From positions 1 to 19,167 of the forward strand of contig CAJVPP010001569.1 in NCBI GenBank assembly GCA_910592005.1: 19,167 nt of DNA, in the 5' to 3' direction. The notes beneath the pieces were generated by a model. The model was not told where the DNA came from. It made no database searches and was given only the letters and a program-made list of their open reading frames with translations. Source of the stretch: Funneliformis mosseae. Its lineage: Eukaryota > Glomeromycota > Glomeromycetes > Glomerales > Glomeraceae. Below are positions 10,186 through 19,167 of the stretch, in pieces (within the stretch, counting starts at the first letter, position 1; every line of letters begins with the position of its first letter). The position numbers and the translations under genes are program-made.

Positions 10186-11717
10186 CTATGATGTCACACT
10201 AAAGCTGATTTTAATATTAGCATTGGCAGCAACAAATTGGTGAAATAGTTGTTTTAGAATTACTTTTCTTCCTTTAAACTCATAATCATTTACTTTAATT
10301 TTGGATGTGTCATCTACAGCAATTTCATCTAAACATCTATCCAATAAATCAACATTTTGTTTCGTTGAAACTAGTAAAGGGTCAAGTTGTTTTGAAACAT
10401 TGATTGATTTATGAAAATTATTATGTGACTTTTTTGTCCATATACCTAATAAAATAGTTAATAAACATCCGAATGAAACCTAAATTTTTTAATGGCATTG
10501 TAAGTTTTTTTTTGTTTTTCTAAAAATAAAATAAAATAATAAATAAAGCTTTTCCTTCGATTTACCTTGAGACGATTAGAAGAAACTGCACGAGCCGCAC
10601 TTTTATTGGAGAGGTACAACGTAGGAATTGATAACATCGCGGCTCTAAAGAAATTAAAGAAAAAGTTAATAAAATAAAAAAATCGTGCAAATCGATCATC
10701 TGCAAAAATGTATGCTATTATTACATGGAACCATAAAACAAGACGTTTGAAGTTCGCTTGGGTTTCTTCCATTGTCTGATATTATAATTTATTCTGTATT
10801 GTGCAATTTCAACCTCTTCTTGTAATTGTTTAACTATCGGATGAAGTTTACTTAAAGAATCTAGCAAAAATGAAAAATTTTAAAATAGAATTTTTTTTTT
10901 CTTCAAAAAAAAAAAAATGAAGATAGTAGCTCACCCTCAATATTTGTGATCTTTTCCATAGTTATAAGATGTTCCTCTTCAGAAGTATGTCTCATGGTGG
11001 GCACTTCATCTCTAATATCTTTGACTTTTCGAATATTAACAAATGGAGACCAACTAGGAGATTTAAATTCTCCATATAATTCATTAAGATAAATCAAATT
11101 TCTTATAACAGCAAATAAACGATAAACGAAAGTAGAAAACACCGATGAGGCTTCCTGGTATCGATGCCGACAACAATAAAAAAAAAAGGATAAGAATATA
11201 GATATAAATCCTTAAAAATAGAAATTACATACTTAATATAACTTACGTTAGATCTAGCCTCAATTTTACGATCTTCAATTAAAGAATTTAAAACTTCAAC
11301 AAATAATTTTCCAATTTCTTCATCAAAATGATATTGAATTTCAAACACGACAGCTATCATAATAAGATCATTGATTTCGTGATAAATTTTTATACTTGGA
11401 CCGGGAAATAATTTTTCCAAGGCTAAATCAATTTTATTTTCATAGATTTCATCAATAATCATTTCTAATAACCTTGGATCAATATCATCATCAAAAGATC
11501 TTAATTTTGTCGTAGTAAGAATATTTCCACGTCTTTCACATCGTGAATTACGTTCAATATTAATATAAGATTTACTATCAAGCGGTACCCAATCTGCGAA
11601 TCCATTTTGTGTTAAATCCTTTATTGATTGTGAAGAACGTAGGTGTTCAATTACATCTCGATGTTTTTGTGATTTAAAACAAATTCTAATCTGTTAAAAT
11701 AAAATAAAATAATTTTA

Positions 11718-11761
<44 letters not shown>

Positions 11762-12118
11762 CTAAAATTTTATACCTTGACATTTTCATTCAATGAAACA
11801 TAAGCTTCATCCGATTCATCTTTAGAATCGTCTATATAAGTAACAGTTGTAGATTCACCACCCCCAACCGAGGCAATAATTTCCTTACGCAACTCTTCAA
11901 AAGACCTCTAAAAAAAACCATCGAATATTGTTAGTTTAACGTTAAATAAACAAAATTCCTTAAATTTGAAATATGAAACATACGGTCAAATTATAAACTT
12001 TAAATAATACAAACTGCATATTAGCTTCTCCATTCGCATTATCCTCGACATAATGAAATAGCCCATTATAAAAAATGATTGTTTTAGTAATTTTTGCAGG
12101 TTTACGGAGACTTGTCAT
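10186..12118 (-). CDS. Uncharacterised protein with PB1/ubiquitin-like N-terminus, coiled coil and membrane hairpin
   Basis: I do not recognise this family. Seven inferred minus-strand exons, 12118-11984, 11907-11776, 11690-11247, 11154-10935, 10860-10725, 10644-10566 and 10479-10186, give 479 residues in one frame; all introns are GT-AG (GTATGT, GTATAA, GTAAGT, GTGAGC, GTAATA and GTAAAT donors). Residues about 10-95 look like a PB1 or ubiquitin-like fold: a basic first strand (KITKTIIFYN), a helix SFEELRKEI, then TVTYIDD, an acidic stretch and YVSLNENVKIRICF. Residues 165-260 are mainly helical. Residues about 300-335 form a likely coiled coil (LSKLHPIVKQLQEEVEIAQ). Two hydrophobic segments at about 349-368 and 383-398 are separated by a short loop containing three basic residues, suggesting a membrane hairpin or one span plus a re-entrant segment. 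The last 80 residues are soluble-looking. No signal peptide is seen. Codon use is more AT-rich than in the BTB-TLDc and F-box genes. Exon 5/6 joining is the least certain part. Confidence 0.72.
11722..11761. repeat. T28 followed by A11-12 in an intron
   Basis: A run of 28 T is directly followed by a run of about 12 A inside the second intron of the unknown membrane-protein gene. The two runs are complementary and could pair as a hairpin. Similar T-then-A junctions occur in other introns of the window. Confidence 0.85.
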
Positions 12119-13365
12119 TTTTTTTTTTTTTTTTAAAGAAAAAAAAATATATATTAAAAAAGAGGAGTTATATTTGTTTTTTATCTTTCAAAGTTGTAGA
12201 GAAGAGGGGGAAGTTCATAGATCAAATGATTTTTTGTTTACCCTTTTATAGGAAGACTTTTGATCAGATGACTTGGAGCGAAGCATAGCTGCGGTTGTGA
12301 TTGATCTTCAAAAAAACATTAATTATTCAGACAAAGCGTGACCCAACAAATATTACATTTCTAAAATCTTTATTTTCTATTATCATTCTAACTGAATAGG
12401 CACGAGGAAAAAAAATTGAAAATTCTCATGGGATGGGGTTTTTTTCTATTTTACGTTAAAAAACCTTATCGGGATATGTAGCAGATCAGATCTTCCACAA
12501 CGAAATTTTTGTATAAAACCAATCTACTAAAAAAACGGTTATTTAATATTTATGCGCATTTAAATTCATGGCTTTTATAAAACTTTTATAAAAAAATCAT
12601 TTTGTCATAATAACTTGAAGATTATTTATGACAACAATGAATTAGGTTTATAGCACGAATTATGAACAATGTGATCAAAAGGAAGGTTTAAAATCACGTG
12701 AAACAAGATTTTCAAACAATAGTTATTTTATGAAACAATATGTAAAATCATCCAATCTTACGTGTTACGGAGGTCAATTCGGTTATTTAGTATGTTTTGT
12801 TTTAAAAAAAAAGATACAGCAACCTAATATAATATCAAATTGTTTACTGTTATGTCTTGTGACGGGTCAGTTTGAATCTGAAACAGGGGAAATTTCTCCC
12901 CCTTCTGTTGTGACTAGTTTAATTTCAACCTTCCCTTCAAAACTATTATCAGGTTAACCATTCTGCGCAGTAAACCCAACCCTGGATTTTTAAAGGATTT
13001 CTTATTTCGGAAACTAAAATTAGGTGATTGAAATGGCTAATGATTTGACGAAACTGTCTTCTAAAGAACAATATGTGGATATTGTTTATTTATTATCCTA
13101 GCTTAGCAATCAAGATGAATTATTATTCTATTACGTATAAATTTATAATGTTTAATGGATTAAACTTAAACTAATATATTACAAATAAAAAATGATTTTT
13201 ATATAAATATATATATTATTCGGATCAGTTTTTTTTTTTATTTATTAAAATAATTTTTTTTTTTTTTTTTCCTTTTATTTTTATTTTATTTTTTTTTTAT
13301 TTTATTTTTTATTTTTATTTTTTTTTAAAAAAAAGATTTTTGTAAAATTTTTTTTTTTAAAAAAA
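12119..13365. other. Divergent intergenic region between unknown membrane protein and kinase genes
   Basis: This 1.25 kb presumably holds promoters for both flanking genes. Directly upstream of the minus-strand start is a T-then-A junction (about 12118-12148). A CACGTG box in the context ATCACGTGA lies at 12693-12701. From about 13230 to 13345 the plus strand is almost only T with scattered A, ending in two T-to-A junctions just before the kinase ATG. A 75-codon frame at 12730-12957 has no recognisable features, and I do not call it a gene. Confidence 0.5.
12695..12700. promoter_or_regulatory. E-box CACGTG in the divergent promoter region
   Basis: The core sits in ATCACGTGA, identical over nine bases to the box upstream of the carrier gene. 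It lies 666 bp upstream of the kinase ATG and 577 bp upstream of the membrane-protein ATG, so it could serve either. Function is inferred from the motif only. Confidence 0.35.
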
Positions 13366-15138
13366 ATGAAAAGATTTTCTTCCACACTTCCTTTCGGTTC
13401 AAATCTAAACGGATTTGATATTAATAGGTTTCTTGATGAAACCAAATCAACCGTGACGATATCCGATAATAAATCATCCTTGAAATGGATTCCATATAAT
13501 GAATTTAGTAACATTAATGAAATTGGTAGAGGTGGATTTGGTGTGGTTTACGAAGCCATTTGGCATGATGCCCCTGAGAAAAAATTCGATCTAATTTGGA
13601 ATAAGAAAAGAGTCGCATTAAAGGTTTTAAGTAATTCTACTGGTGCTAACCAAACGATGGATTTTTTGAACGAGGTAAATTGAAACAAAAATTTTTTTTT
13701 TTTTTTGTATAATTTGTTTTCGTTTACGAATTTCGACTTTTTTTTTTTTTTACGATGGATTTAGCTAAGATTGCATTACCGATGTATGGATTCGGGAAGA
13801 GTTCTTCCATGTTACGGAATAAGTAATGAACCTCAAACGAATAATTATATTTTAGTAATGCAATATGCAAGTGAAGGTAACTTGCGAAATTACCTTTCAA
13901 CTTCATTTGCAAGATTTGATTGGTGGAAAAAAGTAAACATGCTTCGTGACATTATAATTGGCCTTCAATCAATTCATAACGCGGGTTTGGTTCATCACGA
14001 TTTTCATAGTGGTAACATATTGCGTCATGGCTACGGTAATGATAGTAATAATTTAGATACCTATATAACGGATCTTGGGTTATGTCATCCCGTAGATGAA
14101 TATTATAAAAAATCTAAAGTATTCGGAGTTTTACCTTATTTGGCTCCCGAAGTTTTACGAGGTGAACAATACACGAAAGCTGCCGATATTTATAGTTTAG
14201 GAATTATCATGTGGGAGGTTACCACGGGCAATAAACCTTTTCATGATCGTTCTCATGATCATAATCTGGCGAGTGAAATTTGTTCAGGATTAAGGCCAAG
14301 GCTTATGCCTGGAACTCCAGAATGTTATGTTCAAGTAATGCAAAGATGTTGGAATGCGGATCCTTTATTACGTCCAAATATAGATGAATTACTCATCATG
14401 TTTAAACAATTTAAAGAAATACCAAATCACAGAACACAGATTGGTGAGGCCGAATTGATTCGTTTAAGTATGATTGAACATGTTTTATCGGAATTTCCTT
14501 CGAAGAGGATACATCCTGAAGCTATTTATACCAGTCGGCTACTTGAATTTACTCAACTTCCTCAACCAAGAAATGCCGATCCCGTTTCAATTCAGCAAAG
14601 CTCCCTAGTAAATCGTTCAGGTATAGATTTTTTTTTGTGAAGAAAGTTTAAATTGACTTTATTATATTAAATTCTTTTTTTTTTTTTTTGTTGTACTTGA
14701 CAGTTCATCTCGTCTCTGCATCAGACTTTGGGAAGCTGGCTGCCCGACGTCGTGCAAATAGTGTAACTTCTCATAATCGCCGTCCTAATAAACAAAAGAA
14801 TAATAGGCGAAGTGTTCAAATTCAAAGTGTCTCGGCCACCTTTAACGAAAAACGATTTAGCAGATCATTTAATAGTGAAGAAGTCGCTGAAAGTGAGTGC
14901 ATTTCTTCCAAAGTTGCTTCACTTTATTTTACTACCCTTTATTTATAAATGTAAAAACTCATTAAAATTTAGGTATGCGACGATTAAGTCTTTCTTCAGG
15001 ATCAAAAGGTATTTTATTAGTCTTCACGTGTTTTTTTGCTTCTTTTCTTTTTTTTTTTTAAAAAAAAAATACTAAAATTTTTCGATTTTTGTAATTGTAG
15101 ATTTAAATGCGATAAATGAGGACTTATTCGAAGAATAA
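13366..15138 (+). CDS. Tyrosine-kinase-like (TKL) protein kinase with basic serine-rich tail
   Basis: Five exons, 13366-13674, 13765-14620, 14704-14892, 14973-15008 and 15101-15138, give 475 residues. The kinase domain covers about 48-315: glycine loop GRGGFG (54-59), VALK lysine (K86), helix-C glutamate E103 just before the first splice, hinge LVMQYASEGNL with a Met gatekeeper near 135, catalytic loop HHDFHSGN (180-187; base D182, N187), metal-binding DLG (206-208) in place of DFG, and APE (230-232). All key catalytic residues are present, so it should be active. The HRD arginine is His, making it a non-RD kinase, a type common in this expanded fungal TKL group. The tail (about 316-475) is Ser/Arg/Asn-rich, with RRRANS, RRSV and RRLSLSS, which match basophilic kinase sites. 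The last exons are short (36 and 38 bp) and supported only by splice sites and frame. Substrates are unknown. Confidence 0.91.
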
Positions 15139-16314
15139 TTTACAAAAACAAAAAACTAACATAAAAAAAAATATTAATACATATAATTATTTTCAACCCT
15201 TGTACAAAATTCATTATTTATTTATTATGTAAAAAAAAAAAAAGTTATTTGTATTATAATCATAATGTATTTATGTGAAAATAAAAATTAAATATTAATA
15301 ATTCTCTCGTGGACATGCTTAATTTCCCAATTGTTTTTACGACGTACCAAATCTTGTAAACTGCATTTTTTAAAAAAATAAAAAGGTCTTTTTTTTTTTT
15401 AAAAGAAAAAGAAAAACTTCATTCGCGCCCTTCCAAGTTTTACTCAAAGAACCTATTATTTAACTCATCACATTCAAACTAAAAGATAATAATCAAACAC
15501 AGATATTCTTGATTATGCGGAAAAATCCCCAAAATTATTTTAGAAGTCGAATTTAAAATTGATAAAAGCGAAAATTGGTAATCATCATATTTTCTAGTAC
15601 GCGTGTATACGACGCGTTTAGTTAGTTACAAATAAATCTATGCAAGTAAAAATATGAAAAAAAAAATTTATTATTTTTTTTTTTCGAAAAATGATTATTA
15701 ATCGCAAAAATAAATGCGGGTTGGCGCAATAGATTATGAAATATGGATGTTAACATTTTAGTCAAATTATAAATCAAGTTTGCAACCGGAAATAATTCCA
15801 ATTTTCCAAATCGTAAAAGTCGAATTGGCGTAAAAAAAAAATTGAGATTTTTTTTTGTAATCTTTTCACAATAAAAATCACCTGTATCTTTCTAAATATG
15901 TCAATTATATTCATTAGAATGAAAAAAAAAGTTCCTGCATACTTAGACCAATAAGGTTAGTGAACTTTTTATTTTATGTGACAAATAGAAAAAAAACCAC
16001 ACCAGGTAGGAAATCTCAGAAATTTCTCGCATGATTATTATCGGCTGACGATTTGTTTGTTTCATTATCGTTTTATTCATTGAATAATATGACGATATGT
16101 AAATCGTGTAAATCTTAAAATCCATAAAATTTTTTATTTTTAAAATCTTAAATTCTTATCGTTATAGTGCCACCATTATAAAAAAAACCTTATTCTTAGA
16201 ATTTTTTTTTTACCAATTTCTTTTATCAGATCAGCAGTTTTTTTTTTTTTTTTATATATTTAGAAATGCTTAGAAATACTTATCCATAAAAAGAAGTCTT
16301 AATTAAAAAAAAAA
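15139..16314. other. Convergent intergenic region between kinase and NmrA-like genes
   Basis: Both flanking genes end here. AATAAA at 15280-15285 is a candidate poly(A) signal for the kinase. The notable item is a pair of ACGCGT boxes at 15599-15617. No coding frame longer than about 60 codons is convincing, and no structured RNA could be recognised by eye. Confidence 0.5.
15599..15617. promoter_or_regulatory. Paired MluI cell-cycle boxes (ACGCGT) around GTATAC
   Basis: The 19-bp sequence consists of ACGCGT, then GTATAC, then G, then ACGCGT: three 6-bp palindromes in a row. ACGCGT is the MCB element bound by MBF/DSC1 factors at G1/S genes in yeasts. Its location between two gene 3' ends is unusual for a promoter element; it may mark an unannotated transcript or be chance. 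Confidence 0.4.
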
Positions 16315-17618
16315 TCATTTGGAACAATCATAGAATTGATTGTGAATCCATTCCTTAAAGGTCGTACGACGGTGATGTTTTAAAATTTTATAGATCGCTG
16401 CATCATGTTGAAAGGAAATTTCAATACCAAGTTTATAAAAAAATAAGCTGCACCCCGGATAAAGTATTCGTGGAAGTGGACGTGCTGAAACGATCCCGGA
16501 TAAGCGTAATGCGTTTGTAACCTCAAAATCCGAGATTTCTGCGGGCATACCCAAATTTAATCGAACGCCTATATATATATATATATATATATTTTTGTAA
16601 AAAAACAAAAAATCCTACTTAATATATATATAATGTATTCATATATATCCAAAAGGATTAGAAAATGATTGATTGATCACCTTTGGTTGCAACTTGATAT
16701 ACATGACCCAAGTATGTGTGCGCAACAAAATCTCCGACCACATAATTTCTGTCAAGTTGGATTTCTCTCGACACGATAGTTTCAACTATCAATTGAGCTA
16801 AATCTTCTTTGACAGTAATGTTCAAGAAAATAAATTGGTTCGGACTATTGAAAGCGGTAGTGACTGTTGATATGTCGTTTTTAAGTATCTCTTCATCGAA
16901 AATGCCAACCTGAAATAGGATCCAACGGGTTGCGTCGGGTTTATTTTTATTTGTCGCCCGATGATTCAATAATAGTTTATGCAATCTGGTTCGTGGACAT
17001 TGTTTATCCCGCACATAGTGTTCTCTGTAAAAGAATCAATTTTTTTTTTTTAAATACACAATGATAAGATCAGAAAATCAAAAAGGGTCATAAATGTATT
17101 TACAGTTCCATTCCAGAATCCCATGTAATAAGCAAAGCAACTCCTTGCTCGGTGCAGGCGTCAAGAAGCATCTCTTGCTTTTCGTAATTATTATACAGTA
17201 AGCTAATTACGATTGTTGCGTCTAATAATTTTTTACAAGGAAAAAAATAAGATAAGAATCATCTCAGAGTATTAAACAAAAAGTTTTCAAAAACTACATT
17301 GATACTTACTTGATACACTCGATTTGAAATGGTTTTGCGTGGCCTGGGGACATGGTATTTTGATCGCATCAATGTCGGCATTTGCGTACTAAGGTAAGAA
17401 GAATAAGCAATGTTAAATAGGTGGGTGTAAAATGAATTAGAAAAAAAAAAAAAATCAAATTTTTTGAACTTTACTACAAGATATTGGTCAGTAGGATAAC
17501 ATAAACGGATTTTTCGTGCGCCACGATTCCGTAATCTGATGACGATCTGCGCTGCCAGTCGAAGATCGCCATTACAGATTAAAGAAACTTCTATATAGCT
17601 AAGATCAATGAACTTCAT
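16315..17618 (-). CDS. NmrA-like family protein with degenerate NAD(P)-binding loop
   Basis: Five minus-strand exons, 17618-17475, 17388-17310, 17221-17104, 17024-16681 and 16568-16315, join in one frame to 312 residues, the usual size for NmrA-like/PCBER-type atypical short-chain dehydrogenases. A Rossmann-like start is visible: strand YIEVSLIC, loop NGDLRLA where the family normally has GxxGxxG, helix AQIVIRLRNRG, then strand KIRLCYP. Next come ADIDAIK and a strand-helix pair ATIVISLLYNN / KQEMLLDACTEQGVALLITWDSG, matching the family's VVIS...LIDAAKEAGVKRFIPSEFG region. The family includes NADP-sensing transcription co-regulators (NmrA, HSCARG) and reductases. Here the glycine loop is poor, so cofactor binding is doubtful. 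The ATG follows directly on a CACGTG box (17619-17624). Assignment rests on pattern memory, not on an alignment. Confidence 0.78.
16570..16592. repeat. (TA)11 microsatellite abutting a 3' splice site
   Basis: About eleven TA dinucleotides form the end of the last intron of the NmrA-like gene and supply its TATAG acceptor directly. There is no T-rich tract between the repeat and the AG. Confidence 0.8.
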
Positions 17619-17624
17619 CACGTG
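17619..17624. promoter_or_regulatory. E-box CACGTG touching the NmrA-like start codon
   Basis: CACGTG ends exactly one base before the minus-strand ATG. It may be a regulatory site or simply part of the start context. Confidence 0.3.
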
Positions 17625-19167
17625 TCTCGCGGAGTCTGAATTATTGTTTCATCAATTGCCGACAATTTTGGAAAAGTTCGATTTTTTTTTTTCCTTAATT
17701 TAATTTCAGACAAAAAGTATAAGCCTTTTGTGTAAAAATATTACACCTTGGCCTATTTGCTAAAAAAAAAAAAAAAAAAAAAAAAATAATCCAATTTTGC
17801 CTCGTTCTACTACTAACACGGCAAGATGACCCAAACTCCTTAATCTATATGTCTTTTTTTGCAATTAAATTCAGATGCCGTTTTCTCTATATAAGACACG
17901 TCTAGATGAAAGATCTTATTGAATTGAAAAAAAAAAATCATTGTTGAGATAATAGACTCTTTAAATAAGATCTGTAACATCCGAACTTTATTAGCTTTTC
18001 TGGTTAAATAAATATAACGTTAACATTGAAAATAAGAGATAATATCCCCCCTGAAACAAATCAGACGGCGGATCTTTCTTACCAAACTAATAAAATAACG
18101 CCCCTATTTAATACCAAGTTAGTTCCTAAATGCACAGACAAACAATCAATATATGCAAAATGGGCCCAAACCATATCATAAGGTATGTGTGCTTCGTCAT
18201 TGCATGCAAAAATGAACCAAACAAAATAAATTTAAAGTGAATTGTGTGTCACTTTGAAAAAAAAATCCTTTAACATGCGCTCTCCATGATCCAGACCGAG
18301 TCGATGCTCTGTACCCGGCTACGTTTCATAATTAAAGTTCATTTTTTTCCCGAATGTGAGTATGCCGAATATCTTGTTCTTCAACATGTCGATCCACGAG
18401 GGCGTAAAAAAAAATTTTTTTTGTTTAACAATGCATAATATGATTAACGTGGTGCTTTACATGTTTATTCGAGTTTCCATTTATTCTATGACTTCTCATT
18501 GTCTCTCTCTCGATTATTTTTTTCTTTTTTTCTCTTTTTTTTTTGCATTTATATTTAAAAAGTAAAGATATTCAATTCAACATTATACATTTCTATTGGA
18601 TTTTATAGTAAATTATTAAGTTCTGGAACCTTTATTGAAGAAATTGGGCGTTTGAAATCATTTTAATTTCATCATTTTTTGAATACCCTCATTCAAAATA
18701 TGATGTAATTGAGTACAAATTACATTCCCCCTCAAATATAGATTTATTCTTACAGTAATACATCCTTTGAACATAAAAAGGATTGATATAACCATCTAAG
18801 ATATTAAGATATTTTGATTGGAAATGTCAATGAATAAGATATGCGGATTAATCAATTATTTGGTGAAAATCTGTTATTTATTTGGCTATTGTACGCGAGT
18901 GATATATAGGTTAGCCTTATTTCTAATTATGGTTTTCATTTATGCGTCACGTCAGTTATGTAGTTTATTTATAAATACGATTTTATTTTCGTTAGAAATA
19001 AAAAACAAAACAAAACAAAAACAAATCACAAAACCATGGTATCGTTCAATCCGCCATAAAAGGTCTTACTTTTTTTTTTTTTTTGTTTTTCCTATATTTA
19101 CTCCAACCCAATAATCATACTGCTTTTCATATAAATGCTTTGATTTTCTGCCAATAAGATATCTCTT
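17625..19167. other. Right flank, upstream of the NmrA-like gene
   Basis: AT-rich DNA without a convincing gene. It includes a 26-base A run near 17762-17786, a slightly GC-richer patch at about 18270-18325, and a hydrophobic frame starting at ATG 18824 (see findings). The part nearest 17625 is the probable promoter of the NmrA-like gene. Confidence 0.5.

Noticed and set aside
10458..10772. A 104-codon minus-strand frame with hydrophobic Phe-rich stretch
   Set aside because: It reads through the intron between 10725 and 10644. Splicing there restores the frame of both neighbouring exons, so the Phe-rich part is intron.
11103..11246. C-terminal extension of the exon ending at 11247
   Set aside because: A perfect GTAAGT donor and a CAG acceptor at 11155 remove it and continue the frame into the next exon.
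12730..12957. 75-codon plus-strand frame upstream of the kinase
   Set aside because: No recognisable motif, no splice continuation into the kinase frame, and the length is expected by chance.
17888..17947. TATATAAG followed 10 bp later by a 13-codon plus-strand frame
   Set aside because: The TATA-to-ATG distance is too short for a transcription start between them, and the frame is trivial.
18270..18329. 19-residue minus-strand frame in a GC-richer patch
   Set aside because: Too short to judge; no leader, intron or homology support.
18356..18565. 69-codon plus-strand frame
   Set aside because: Composed largely of T-run-derived Phe residues, with no other support.
1..19167. tRNA genes
   Set aside because: I looked for a GGTTCRANTCC-type B box on both strands; the few TTCGA sites lack the flanking stem and an upstream A box. 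This was by eye only; tRNAscan-SE would settle it.

Overview
The window looks like nuclear DNA of an arbuscular mycorrhizal fungus (Glomeromycotina; a Rhizophagus-type genome is my best guess, from pattern and not from a search). It is very AT-rich with many long poly-A and poly-T runs. Genes are split by short introns (mostly 70-220 bp) with GTAAGT/GTATGT-like donors and T-rich TAG/CAG acceptors, and the standard code is used. Three of the six genes belong to families greatly expanded in these fungi: BTB-TLDc, F-box, and tyrosine-kinase-like protein kinases with an HHDFHSGN catalytic loop.

Six genes could be rebuilt by splicing, each giving one continuous frame from ATG to stop. (1) 1822-3230, plus: a 309-residue mitochondrial carrier (SLC25), whose first coding exon is only ATGG. 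(2) 4129-5951, plus: a 553-residue BTB-BACK-TLDc protein. (3) 7146-9020, minus: an F-box protein of about 550 residues. (4) 10186-12118, minus: a seven-exon, 479-residue protein that I do not recognise, with a PB1/ubiquitin-like N-terminus, a coiled coil and a two-segment membrane hairpin. (5) 13366-15138, plus: a 475-residue kinase with a basic, serine-rich tail. (6) 16315-17618, minus: a 312-residue NmrA-like protein with a degenerate nucleotide-binding loop.

Layout: 1 and 2 run in the same direction, 2 and 3 converge, 3 and 4 are both on the minus strand, 4 and 5 diverge from a 1.25 kb shared upstream region, and 5 and 6 converge. Nothing suggests one pathway. BTB and F-box proteins are typical ubiquitin-ligase adaptors and the kinase is a signalling protein, but their proximity may only reflect how common these families are.

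The intergenic DNA holds a 30-bp degenerate minisatellite (about 291-572), a pair of dispersed-repeat-like segments near the left edge, five CACGTG boxes, and a compact pair of ACGCGT boxes around a GTATAC core. I found no tRNA, rRNA, CRISPR array or intact transposon. The best candidate for something undescribed is gene 4.
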